The translations under genes and the position numbers were made by a program. Shown piece by piece: positions 26,185-34,455 of a stretch of 57,166 nucleotides of DNA (position 1 is the first letter of the stretch; the number at the start of each line of letters is the position of its first letter). Below the pieces are notes generated by a model. It ran no database searches and was not told the origin of the DNA. It saw only the letters and a list, made by a program, of their open reading frames with translations. The stretch comes from an uncultured Eubacterium sp. (GTDB lineage Bacteria; Bacillota; Clostridia; Lachnospirales; Lachnospiraceae), in NCBI GenBank assembly GCA_910585745.1, contig CAJUFM010000008.1, forward strand, positions 1-57,166, written 5' to 3'.

Positions 26185-27474
26185 TTACCTTGCCACACCT
26201 TCGGCGATGCGGCTCACTCCTACATAGATTTCTGATATTTTGTACCATGTTCTGAGACCTACGATGCCGTCAGGAGTCAATTTGAAAATGCGTTGGAAGG
26301 TTTTGACTGCTTCTTCCGTCTGGGGTCCGAAGACACCGTCAACGGAGATTTTTGGAATCAGTGGATAGGCGCCAGAGATGACATTCAGCTGCTGCTGCAT
26401 CTGCCGTACCTTTTCGCCGGAGCTGCCAAGCTCCAGATTATACTGGGGCCAGGAGGCAGGGACTCCAGACACTACATCAGTAGAATTAATAAACATAGAA
26501 CTTCCATAATAGTTTCTGAGTATTTCAATCGCCGTGTAGCCTTGATCTCCCAGCGCTTTACTGCCCCACTGGGTCATCCAGTTTGGACAACTGACATTTT
26601 TTCCGTCGCAGTACTGTGTCAGGATTGGCTGGATCACATTTGGACGGGAGAGGAAATTGGTGAAAAGTTCATCCACGACGCTGGAGATACTCTCAAAGAC
26701 ATTCCTGTTGGGAATCCATTTGTGGTCAAAGGCTGTGGAACTGGTAATGGTAAAGTCATAGCCTTTGTTGCGGTACCATTCTGTAAACACCCGGTTAAGT
26801 GTAAAGGACTGGATTGCCAGGACATTTGCCTGAATCGTTGCTTCCGGCCAGGTGGAGTAAATTTCACTGCTGGCTACATTTTTGATGTAATCTTTGTACT
26901 TGACATAATAGTTGGTGGCGGACTGGTCCGAGGGGGGGCCATCGTGGACTACCACGTATTCGGGGATCACCACACGACTAAGAACGATTTCGCCGGATTC
27001 GTCGATGGGTTTGATCTCGTCCTCTGCGATCTTTGGTGGATAGTCTCCCCACAGGGTGTGGTCAGGGATGACATACAACTCAGCTCCCGTCGGATCAGTG
27101 GGGCTGATGGGAAGCAGGGCGGCATTCTGGATCGCCAGCTCCCCGGAAAAGATTTCAGCTCCGCTCACTTCCAGTGTCTCATAACCGGGAGCGGAGACAT
27201 AGATGGTGTATTCTGCATATGGTTTATTAGCGCCGGGCGCCATGCTGTAATCAATTGGTGGTGCATTCAATTCCACATCGGGGATCTGCCCTTCGGGATT
27301 CGTGGTGGTTTCTTCAATAATATTATCTGGCTGTCCGTCGTAGGTGATGCGGACAGAGGCACCTTCGATGGGACGGTTATCCCGCTCTGAAGTGACATTT
27401 ACAGTCAGCTTTCCCGTATCTTCTCCCTGAGTGACCGTAGCGAAAAGTTCTGGTCGGATTGATTTATTTTCCAA
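26185..27474 (-). CDS. SpoIID-like and peptidoglycan-binding domain protein
   Basis: 429 residues, no signal peptide. The order is: a carboxypeptidase-regulatory-like beta sandwich (about 15-120), a SpoIID-like region with YKDYIKNVASSEIYSTW and NVLAIQSFTLNRV, and a C-terminal PG_binding_1 domain (LGSSGEKVRQMQQQLN, DGVFGPQTEEAVKTFQ). SpoIID proteins cut glycan strands during engulfment, so a spore or cell-wall role is likely. The start is TTG at 27474 with AGGGTGA upstream. Lack of an export signal suggests another route, perhaps action in the mother cell or forespore. Confidence 0.8.
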   Translation of the reverse strand: MENKSIRPELFATVTQGEDTGKLTVNVTSERDNRPIEGASVRITYDGQPDNIIEETTTNPEGQIPDVELNAPPIDYSMAPGANKPYAEYTIYVSAPGYETLEVSGAEIFSGELAIQNAALLPISPTDPTGAELYVIPDHTLWGDYPPKIAEDEIKPIDESGEIVLSRVVIPEYVVVHDGPPSDQSATNYYVKYKDYIKNVASSEIYSTWPEATIQANVLAIQSFTLNRVFTEWYRNKGYDFTITSSTAFDHKWIPNRNVFESISSVVDELFTNFLSRPNVIQPILTQYCDGKNVSCPNWMTQWGSKALGDQGYTAIEILRNYYGSSMFINSTDVVSGVPASWPQYNLELGSSGEKVRQMQQQLNVISGAYPLIPKISVDGVFGPQTEEAVKTFQRIFKLTPDGIVGLRTWYKISEIYVGVSRIAEGVAR

Positions 27475-27574
27475 AATAAGTCACCCTTATTTTTGATTGT
27501 TATATTCATTCTATGCGGTAACTTTTCTGTGGATTCTTTTATTTCGGAAGATTGTAGTAATTATTCTCCAAATG

Positions 27575-27583
27575 TGTTACAAT
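27575..27583 (+). promoter_or_regulatory. Possible extended -10 promoter of the ABC exporter pair
   Basis: TGT followed by TACAAT (27578-27583). No strong -35. It lies 41 bases before the first exporter gene. Confidence 0.5.
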
Positions 27584-27624
27584 ATGGAACAGTGAAATCA
27601 TCTCTGAGGGAGGAGAAACATAAG

Positions 27625-29364
27625 ATGTGGAAATTACTTGTATATCTCAAAGACTACAAAAAGGAGTCTGTGCTGGGACCACTTTTTAAGTTATTGGAGG
27701 CGTCCTTTGAATTGATGGTGCCTCTTGTTATGGCATCCATCATTGATGTGGGGATCAAAAACCGGGATGGCAGGTATGTGATGATGATGGGGGGCGTACT
27801 GCTTCTGCTGGCAGTGGTTGGGCTCGCCTCTTCGCTGACAGCACAGTACTTTGCCGCCAAGGCTGCTGTTGGATTTTCGGCAAAACTGAAATCTGCTTTG
27901 TTTCACCATATTGAAACTTTTTCTTATACGGAGGTTGACCAGCTGGGATCTACCAGTTTGATCACAAGGATGACCAGTGATGTAAATCAGGTGCAGTCAG
28001 GGGTTAATCTGGTGTTGAGGCTGTTTCTGAGATCGCCATTTATCGTGTTTGGAGCCATGATCATGGCATTTACCATTGATGTGAAGGCAGCTATGATCTT
28101 TGTCGTGGCGATCCCCCTTCTTTCTATCGTGGTATTTGGGGTGATGCTTGCCAGCATTCCTCTTTATAAAAAGGTGCAGGCCGGGCTGGACCGCATCCTT
28201 GGCATCACCAGGGAAAATCTGACCGGTGCCAGAGTGATCCGTGCTTTTCGGAAAGAAAAGGAGGAAACAGAAAAATTTGAGGGGGCAAATCTTGATCTGA
28301 ATAAAGTACAGTTTTTTGTGGGGCGGGTTTCGGCGCTGATGAACCCGCTGACGTTCGTGATCGTGAATGGAGCGATCATCCTTCTGATCTGGACAGGGGC
28401 ACTGCGGGTGGAGGCAGGGATTCTCACCCAGGGAGCTGTGGTGGCGCTGGTAGATTACATGTCGCAGATCCTGGTGGAGCTGGTGAAGCTGGCGAATCTG
28501 ATCATTACGGTTACGAAAGCCATCGCCTGTGGGAACCGGATCCAGGACGTGTTTGAGGTAGAGACAAGTCTCAAGGATACTGCGGGAACGGATCTGGCAG
28601 AGGGAATTTCCTTCTCAAGCCAGGGAGAAATAGTAGAATTTGAGCATGTGGGACTGTCTTATCAGAATGCTTCGGAAGAGTCTCTGACGGATATTTCCTT
28701 TGCAGCGAAACGGGGCGATGTGATCGGGGTGATCGGGGGTACGGGTTCAGGGAAAACTTCCCTGGTCAATCTCATTCCGAGATTTTACGAGAGAACTTCT
28801 GGTGAGATCCGGATCGGTGGAACGGATATCAAGAGGTATCCCCTCATTCAGCTGCGGGAAAAGATTGGGGTTGTACCCCAGAAGGCGGTACTTTTTTATG
28901 GAAATATCCGCTCCAATATGCAGTGGGGGCGAAAAGATGCTACGGATGAAGAAATCTGGGCAGCGCTGGAGACGGCCCAGGCGGCGGAGTTTGTCAGGGA
29001 CAAAGAAGGCGGTCTGGATGCATTAGTGGAACAGGGAGGAAGGAATTTTTCCGGTGGGCAGAGGCAGCGCCTTACCATTGCCAGGGCGTTGGTAAAGAAG
29101 CCAGATATACTGATCCTGGACGATAGTTCCTCGGCGCTGGATTATATGACGGATGCCGCGCTGCGTAAGGGGATACAAGAGAACCTGGCAGGAACTACGG
29201 TATTTATCGTGTCCCAGCGTGCGGCGTCGATCCTGCAGGCAGACCAGATCCTTGTGCTGGATGACGGGGAGCTGGCGGGAAAGGGAACCCACGAAGAGCT
29301 GCTGCAGAGCTGTGAAGTGTACCGGGAGATCTATGAATCCCAGTTTGGAAAGGAGGAAAAATGA
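27625..29364 (+). CDS. ABC exporter subunit 1 (membrane and ATPase domains, degenerate catalytic site)
   Basis: 579 residues: six membrane helices (about 15-300), then the ATPase. Walker A GGTGSGKTS, signature FSGGQRQR and Walker B ILILDDSSSALD are visible. Aspartate stands where the catalytic glutamate should be. With the next gene this forms an asymmetric heterodimer of the TmrAB/TM287-288 type, exporting drugs, lipids or peptides. The start is ATG 27625 after GGGAGGAG; the frame is open upstream but without a start signal. It overlaps its partner by 4 bases. Confidence 0.93.
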   Translation: MWKLLVYLKDYKKESVLGPLFKLLEASFELMVPLVMASIIDVGIKNRDGRYVMMMGGVLLLLAVVGLASSLTAQYFAAKAAVGFSAKLKSALFHHIETFSYTEVDQLGSTSLITRMTSDVNQVQSGVNLVLRLFLRSPFIVFGAMIMAFTIDVKAAMIFVVAIPLLSIVVFGVMLASIPLYKKVQAGLDRILGITRENLTGARVIRAFRKEKEETEKFEGANLDLNKVQFFVGRVSALMNPLTFVIVNGAIILLIWTGALRVEAGILTQGAVVALVDYMSQILVELVKLANLIITVTKAIACGNRIQDVFEVETSLKDTAGTDLAEGISFSSQGEIVEFEHVGLSYQNASEESLTDISFAAKRGDVIGVIGGTGSGKTSLVNLIPRFYERTSGEIRIGGTDIKRYPLIQLREKIGVVPQKAVLFYGNIRSNMQWGRKDATDEEIWAALETAQAAEFVRDKEGGLDALVEQGGRNFSGGQRQRLTIARALVKKPDILILDDSSSALDYMTDAALRKGIQENLAGTTVFIVSQRAASILQADQILVLDDGELAGKGTHEELLQSCEVYREIYESQFGKEEK

Positions 29365-31091
29365 TGAGCCAGAAAGAAACGATCCGAAGAGTATTGAGCT
29401 ATATCAGACGATATACATTTTTCCTTATCTGCTCCCTGGTGCTGGCGGCGGTGACGGTGGCGTTGACATTATATGTACCAATCCTCACCGGGCAGGCCAT
29501 TGACTGTATCATTGCTCCTGGCGCGGTAGATTTTGACGCCATTCGTCATATATTATGGAAGATTGGCGGCGCGGTGGCAGTGACCATGGCAGCCCAGTGG
29601 GTCATGAATGTATGCAATAATAAGATTACCTTTAATATTGTACGGGATATCCGTGACGAGGCATTCCGGAGGATACAGGAGCTGCCCCTAAAGTATATTG
29701 ACGGGCATTCCCATGGGGAGGTGGTCAGCCGTGTGATCGCCGATGTGGATCAGTTCGCGGATGGTCTTCTTATGGGATTTACCCAGCTGTTTACCGGCGT
29801 GGTGACGATCCTTGGAACCCTGTTGTTTATGCTCAGTGTGAATGTCAGCATTACGCTGGTGGTCGTAGTGATCACGCCAGTTTCTCTGCTAGTGGCAAGT
29901 TTCATCGCAAAAAGAACCTATGAGATGTTTAAGCTGCAGTCGGAGACCAGGGGAGAGCAGACGGCGCTGGTGGAGGAAATCCTCGGAAACCAAAAGGTGG
30001 TTCAGGCCTTTGCCTATGAGGACGATGCCCAGGAGAAATTTGACGAGATCAATGAGAGACTGCGGAAATGCTCTTTGCGGGGAATCTTCTTTTCCTCCAT
30101 CACCAATCCGGCCACCAGATTTGTAAACAGTCTTGTGTATGCGGGGGTGGGAATTAGCGGTGCATTTTTTGCCATCCAGGGAAGCCTGTCGGTGGGACAG
30201 TTGTCCTGTTTTCTCCGCTATGCGAACCAATATACCAAACCCTTTAACGAGATTTCCGGAGTGGTGACAGAACTGCAGAATGCCATCGCCTGTGCCGGGA
30301 GGATTTTTGAACTCATTGATGAGACGCCTCAGACACCGGATGCCGATGATGCAGTGGTACTCCATGACGTGGATGGAAGTGTAAAGATCCAGGATGTGAG
30401 CTTTTCTTATGTGCCGGAGCAGCATCTGATCGAAGATTTTAATCTGGATGTGAAGCCTGGTCAGAGAGTGGCGATCGTGGGACCTACAGGGTGTGGAAAG
30501 ACAACGCTCATAAACCTCCTCATGCGGTTTTATGATGTGAATGCTGGGAAGATCCTTGTCAGCGGTCATGACAGCCGCAGGATCACGAGAGAGAGCCTTC
30601 GGGCAAATTATGGCATGGTGTTGCAGGAAACCTGGTTAAAACAGGGAACCATCCGGGAAAATATTGTGATGGGAAAACCGGATGCTACAGAAGAAGAAAT
30701 AATTCAGGCGGCTAAAGCCAGCCATGCCCACAGCTTTATCAAGAGGCTGCCGAAAGGATATGACACGGTGATCGGTGAGGATGGCGGCAGTCTGTCCCAG
30801 GGACAGAAGCAGCTGCTGTGTATCGCCAGGGTGATGCTTTGTCTGCCTCCTATGCTCATATTGGATGAGGCGACTTCATCCATTGATACCCGTACGGAGA
30901 TCCGGATCCAGAATGCGTTTTCAAAGATGATGGAGGGAAGGACCAGCTTTATTGTGGCACATCGCCTTTCCACCATCCGGGAAGCGGATGTTATACTGGT
31001 GATGAAAGACGGGCATATTATAGAACAGGGAAATCATGACGAGCTTTTGAAAAAGGGCGGATTTTATGCGGCGCTGTATAACAGCCAGTAG
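29361..31091 (+). CDS. ABC exporter subunit 2 (membrane and ATPase domains, catalytic)
   Basis: 576 residues, same architecture as subunit 1. Walker A is GPTGCGKTT and Walker B MLILDEATSSID keeps the catalytic glutamate. Its signature reads LSQGQKQL instead of LSGGQ. Pairing the intact Walker B here with the intact signature of subunit 1 gives one working and one degenerate ATP site. The start overlaps the upstream stop (ATGA), so both are made together. The substrate is unknown. Confidence 0.93.
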   Translation: MMSQKETIRRVLSYIRRYTFFLICSLVLAAVTVALTLYVPILTGQAIDCIIAPGAVDFDAIRHILWKIGGAVAVTMAAQWVMNVCNNKITFNIVRDIRDEAFRRIQELPLKYIDGHSHGEVVSRVIADVDQFADGLLMGFTQLFTGVVTILGTLLFMLSVNVSITLVVVVITPVSLLVASFIAKRTYEMFKLQSETRGEQTALVEEILGNQKVVQAFAYEDDAQEKFDEINERLRKCSLRGIFFSSITNPATRFVNSLVYAGVGISGAFFAIQGSLSVGQLSCFLRYANQYTKPFNEISGVVTELQNAIACAGRIFELIDETPQTPDADDAVVLHDVDGSVKIQDVSFSYVPEQHLIEDFNLDVKPGQRVAIVGPTGCGKTTLINLLMRFYDVNAGKILVSGHDSRRITRESLRANYGMVLQETWLKQGTIRENIVMGKPDATEEEIIQAAKASHAHSFIKRLPKGYDTVIGEDGGSLSQGQKQLLCIARVMLCLPPMLILDEATSSIDTRTEIRIQNAFSKMMEGRTSFIVAHRLSTIREADVILVMKDGHIIEQGNHDELLKKGGFYAALYNSQ

Positions 31092-31136
31092 AATGCCGCT
31101 TTGACAGCGAAAATAATAGGAAAGGAAGATTCTGAT

Positions 31137-32069
31137 ATGGGGAAGATTTATAGAAGTGCTGCCGAGCTGATCGGAAACACGCCGCTGGTAGAATTAACCA
31201 ATATTGAGAAAAAATATGGTCTTGAGGCAAAAATACTGGCAAAGCTGGAATATTTTAATCCTGCTGGAAGCGTGAAAGACCGCATTGCGCTGGAGATGAT
31301 CGAGGAGGCAGAGAGAAGCGGCAGGCTTAAGCCGGGGGGGACAATCCTGGAGCCGACATCTGGAAATACGGGGATCGGACTGGCAGCTATTGCCGCTGCC
31401 AAAGGATATAAGGCGGTTATTGTCCTGCCGGAGACCATGAGTGTGGAGCGGAGAAATATGATAAAAGCTTATGGTGCCGAACTGGTGCTTACCGACGGCA
31501 GCAAGGGGATGACGGGGGCCATTGCCAAAGCAGAGGAACTAAATCGGGAGATACCAGGCAGCATTATTGTGGGACAGTTTGTTAATCCGGCAAATCCGGA
31601 AGCTCATAGAAAGTATACTGGACCGGAGATCTGGGAAGATACAGATGGCGAGGTGGATCTTTTTGTGGCAGGTGTGGGAACGGGAGGTACGCTGACCGGT
31701 GTGGGCGAATATCTAAAAGGAAAGAAGCCATCCATCAGGATCGTGGCAGTGGAGCCGTCAACTTCACCGGTGCTCTCTCAGGGAACAGCAGGAGCCCATA
31801 AGATCCAGGGGATCGGAGCAGGATTTGTACCGGAGGTCCTGAACACAGGAATTTATGATGCCATTACTGCAGTAAAAGATGAGGACGCCTTTGATACGGC
31901 AAAAGAAATCGCCAGGGAAGAAGGGGTTCTTGTGGGGATTTCTTCGGGGGCAGCGCTCTGGGCCGCATTGCGGGAGGCAGAGAAGCCGGAAAATAAGGGG
32001 AAGAATATCGTTGTATTTTTGCCTGACAGCGGAGACCGTTATTATTCCACGCCATTGTTTAAACAATAA
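31137..32069 (+). CDS. cysK: O-acetylserine sulfhydrylase (cysteine synthase A)
   Basis: 310 residues. It makes cysteine from O-acetylserine and sulfide with pyridoxal phosphate. The PLP lysine is Lys47 in NPAGSVKDR; the substrate loop is EPTSGNTGIGLA and the phosphate-binding loop GTGGTLTG. ATG 31137 has AGGAAAGGA upstream; the ATG-less stretch before it is not needed. It follows the exporter by 45 bases. metY, another sulfide-using enzyme, is 4.5 kb away. Confidence 0.95.
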   Translation: MGKIYRSAAELIGNTPLVELTNIEKKYGLEAKILAKLEYFNPAGSVKDRIALEMIEEAERSGRLKPGGTILEPTSGNTGIGLAAIAAAKGYKAVIVLPETMSVERRNMIKAYGAELVLTDGSKGMTGAIAKAEELNREIPGSIIVGQFVNPANPEAHRKYTGPEIWEDTDGEVDLFVAGVGTGGTLTGVGEYLKGKKPSIRIVAVEPSTSPVLSQGTAGAHKIQGIGAGFVPEVLNTGIYDAITAVKDEDAFDTAKEIAREEGVLVGISSGAALWAALREAEKPENKGKNIVVFLPDSGDRYYSTPLFKQ

Positions 32070-32083
32070 ATGGTACGGCTTAT

Positions 32084-32114
32084 TCCCGTAGTTCCCTAAA
32101 AGGGGAGCTGCGGG
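32084..32114 (+). terminator. Hairpin after cysK, possibly a terminator
   Basis: CCCGTAG...TTCCC pairs with GGGGA...CTGCGGG around a short AT loop. No long T run follows, so termination efficiency is uncertain. Confidence 0.5.
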
Positions 32115-32139
32115 ACTTTCACAATTTATTCCAGCCGTA

Positions 32140-32168
32140 TTGACGGACGCAGGGTTATCTATTATAAT
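32140..32168 (+). promoter_or_regulatory. Sigma-A promoter of araD
   Basis: TTGACG (32140-32145), 17 bases, TATAAT (32163-32168); near-consensus. Confidence 0.88.
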
Positions 32169-32227
32169 AAAAACAATATGGCTGAACAGCGATAATTTGA
32201 TTTCAAAACAAATGGAGGGAAACTGGT

Positions 32228-32923
32228 ATGCTGGAACAATTAAAAAAAGAAGTATATGACGCAAATATGGAGCTCCAGGAGAAAGGGCTTGTTATCTATA
32301 CCTGGGGGAATGTGAGCGGAATCGACCGGGAAAATAATCTTGTCGTAATTAAGCCCAGCGGTGTGGAATATGACGAGCTTTCACCGGAAGATATGGTAGT
32401 GGTAGATTTTGACCAGAATGTGGTTGAGGGAAAATATCGTCCATCCTCTGATACGGCGACCCATATCGAACTGTATAAGGCATTTGACAATCTGGCAGGA
32501 GTTGTACATACACATTCTACCTGGGCGGTTACCTTTGCACAGGCAGGAATGCCGATCCCGGCACTGGGAACGACACATGCGGATTATTTTTATGGTGAAA
32601 TTCCATGTACCAGGGATCTGACCGCTGCTGAGATCAGTGACGAATATGAAAAAAATACAGGTCTGGTCATTGTTGAGACTCTCGGTGAAAGAGATGCCAT
32701 GGAAGTACCAGGAATTGTAGTGAAGAACCATGGTCCCTTTACCTGGGGAACCTCACCTGCAAATGCAGTTTACAATGCCGTAGTTCTGGACAAGGTGGCA
32801 GAGATGGCTCATCATACCATGACATTGAATCCATCCGTGAAGCCAGCACCCCAGTATCTGCTGGATAAACACTATTTCAGAAAGCATGGAGACAATGCGT
32901 ACTATGGACAGGAAGGTCTTTGA
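32228..32923 (+). CDS. araD: L-ribulose-5-phosphate 4-epimerase
   Basis: 231 residues. It converts L-ribulose 5-phosphate to D-xylulose 5-phosphate in arabinose use. The class II aldolase fold shows TWGNVSG, IKPSGVEYDEL, the zinc histidines in HTHSTW, and the catalytic-site segment TTHADYF. GGAGGGA precedes the ATG. araA and araB are not nearby. The next gene starts inside its 3' end. Confidence 0.94.
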   Translation: MLEQLKKEVYDANMELQEKGLVIYTWGNVSGIDRENNLVVIKPSGVEYDELSPEDMVVVDFDQNVVEGKYRPSSDTATHIELYKAFDNLAGVVHTHSTWAVTFAQAGMPIPALGTTHADYFYGEIPCTRDLTAAEISDEYEKNTGLVIVETLGERDAMEVPGIVVKNHGPFTWGTSPANAVYNAVVLDKVAEMAHHTMTLNPSVKPAPQYLLDKHYFRKHGDNAYYGQEGL

Positions 32924-33638
32924 TCAGGCATTACAGAAGATCGTATACAATGAGAGGGAGCGTCTTGGGATAGGGACTTTATCTGAAAAGACGCTTCACG
33001 CTGTTGTAAAAAATTATATGGAACCAAATGCGGATTATCATGAGGTTCCACTGGAAGGTTATGTGGCGGATGTATTCAGGGACGAAGCGGTCATTGAGAT
33101 ACAGACCGCCAATTTTAATGTGCTTCGGCGTAAGCTGGATAAGTTTCTGCCACTATACAGGGTAACGATCGTATATCCCATCCCGGCCACGAAGTGGGTG
33201 ATCTGGGTAGATCCAGAGACGGGGCTGGAAGTGAGCAAGCGAAAATCCCCAAAGAAAGGGAGCCCCTATCAGGCATTCAAAGAATTGTACCGCATTAAAA
33301 CCTATTTGAATCACCCTAATCTTAATATCTTATTTTTGTTTATCGATGTGGAGGAGACGAAACTGCTGGATGGCTGGAGCCAGGATAAAAAAAGAGGCGC
33401 TACCAGATACGACAGGATTCCTGTGGCACTGGTCGATGAAATGCTCTTTGAGAGGGTGGAGGATTACCGGATGATGATACCGCCCGAATTGTCGGGATTT
33501 ACCACAAAGGAATATGCGAAATCTGCGAAAATACCATTGTCCCACGCCCAGACTGCCATGAATATTTTTCATTATCTGGAATTGGTGGAAAGGGTGGGAA
33601 AAAAAGGAAATGCCTATATTTATGAAGTGAAAGAATAA
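32904..33638 (+). CDS. Uncharacterised protein: nuclease-like N-terminal region and winged-helix C-terminus
   Basis: About 244 residues. The segment EGYVADVFRDEAVIEIQT has acidic residues and an E-x-Q placed like the active site of some PD-(D/E)XK-fold nucleases (compare CoiA-like proteins). An Arg/Lys helix (NVLRRKLDKFL) follows, then VTIVYPI. The C-terminus (GFTTKEYAKSAKIPLSHAQT) looks like a winged helix. This fold reading is inference. I chose ATG 32904 (GGAGA upstream, 20-base overlap with araD); ATG 32886 is also possible. Conserved hypothetical proteins of this type occur in Lachnospiraceae, as far as I recall. Confidence 0.65.
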   Translation: MDRKVFDQALQKIVYNERERLGIGTLSEKTLHAVVKNYMEPNADYHEVPLEGYVADVFRDEAVIEIQTANFNVLRRKLDKFLPLYRVTIVYPIPATKWVIWVDPETGLEVSKRKSPKKGSPYQAFKELYRIKTYLNHPNLNILFLFIDVEETKLLDGWSQDKKRGATRYDRIPVALVDEMLFERVEDYRMMIPPELSGFTTKEYAKSAKIPLSHAQTAMNIFHYLELVERVGKKGNAYIYEVKE

Positions 33639-33652
33639 AATTAAATTCAGGG

Positions 33653-33711
33653 TTGCATTTTAATAAGGAGTGTAGTATTATTAAAATGAACATATGAATA
33701 ATTGTTCATAT
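33653..33711 (+). promoter_or_regulatory. Promoter and ArsR/SmtB-type operator of the metal-export operon
   Basis: TTGCAT (33653-33658), 17 bases, TATTAT (33676-33681). The palindrome at 33692-33711 (arms ATATGAA and TTCATAT) matches the known SmtB/CzrA/CadC operator form and covers the transcription start. The first gene product probably binds here until metal releases it. Confidence 0.85.
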
Positions 33712-33768
33712 AAATGATTAAGATGCTGCAGTGGGATGTGTAAAAAACCTGCAGGGAAAGGAGAAGAT

Positions 33769-34128
33769 ATGGCAGAAAAGGATGTGGACTGCTGCCAGCT
33801 GACACATCATCATACCGAGCAGGTCAGCCGTTGGAGGGATGATATGCCGGAGGAGGATATCCTATATGATCTGGCAGATCTCTATAAAATATTTGGAGAT
33901 TCCACCCGTATAAAGATCATGTATCTTTTGCTCCGCTCAGAGATGTGTGTGTGTGATATTGCGGATGTGCTGAATATGAATCAGTCAGCAATCTCCCACC
34001 AGTTGAGGGTTTTAAAGCAGAATAAATTAGTAAAGAATAGAAGAGAAGGAAAATCCGTATTTTATTCCCTGACAGATGACCATGTGATGTCAATCCTCAG
34101 CCAGGGGATGGAACATATTTTAGAATAA
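33769..34128 (+). CDS. ArsR/SmtB-family metal-sensing repressor
   Basis: 119 residues, winged helix. The sensing motif in helix alpha-3 is MCVCD (Cys60, Cys62, Asp63), the site used for soft metals in CadC/ArsR. N-terminal Cys-Cys and three His (residues 8-15) could add ligands, as in CadC. The DNA-recognition helix is NQSAISHQLRVLKQ. I chose ATG 33769 with AAAGGAG upstream. It would repress its own operon through the palindrome upstream. Confidence 0.92.
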   Translation: MAEKDVDCCQLTHHHTEQVSRWRDDMPEEDILYDLADLYKIFGDSTRIKIMYLLLRSEMCVCDIADVLNMNQSAISHQLRVLKQNKLVKNRREGKSVFYSLTDDHVMSILSQGMEHILE

Positions 34129-34213
34129 TTTGCTGCCAGAGTTGTGAAACAACGAAGCAATCCAGAGCAGCATAATGTCAAAAGTGTAAAACCTTTAGAA
34201 TGGAGGAAATATT

Positions 34214-34432
34214 ATGAAGAAAAAATTTAAAATAGTAAATCTGGACTGTGCGAACTGTGCAGCGAAGATGGAACATGCCATAAATAAGATCGAAGGGGTG
34301 GAGAGCGCCGTAGTCAGCTTTATGGCACAAAAACTAACATTAACCGCAGAGGACGAGGGTTTTGATAAGATCGTGGAGCTGGCAGAGGCAGCCTGTAAAA
34401 AAGTGGACTCAGACTGTTATTTAGAGAGATAG
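34214..34432 (+). CDS. Stand-alone heavy-metal-associated (HMA) domain protein
   Basis: 72 residues with the ferredoxin-like HMA fold. The metal-binding cysteines are Cys12 and Cys15 in LDCANC. It would carry a soft or transition metal ion to the ATPase encoded next. The ATPase lacks its own N-terminal HMA domain, so this is the separated metal-binding module. TGGAGG precedes the ATG. Confidence 0.9.
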   Translation: MKKKFKIVNLDCANCAAKMEHAINKIEGVESAVVSFMAQKLTLTAEDEGFDKIVELAEAACKKVDSDCYLER

Positions 34433-34455
34433 GAAGCTGGAGGAGGGAGATTTTT

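Noticed and set aside
26293..27390. Long plus-strand open frame of 365 codons antisense to the SpoIID-like gene
   Set aside because: The minus-strand gene has clear domains and a start signal. The antisense frame shows no domain and results from codon bias of the real gene.
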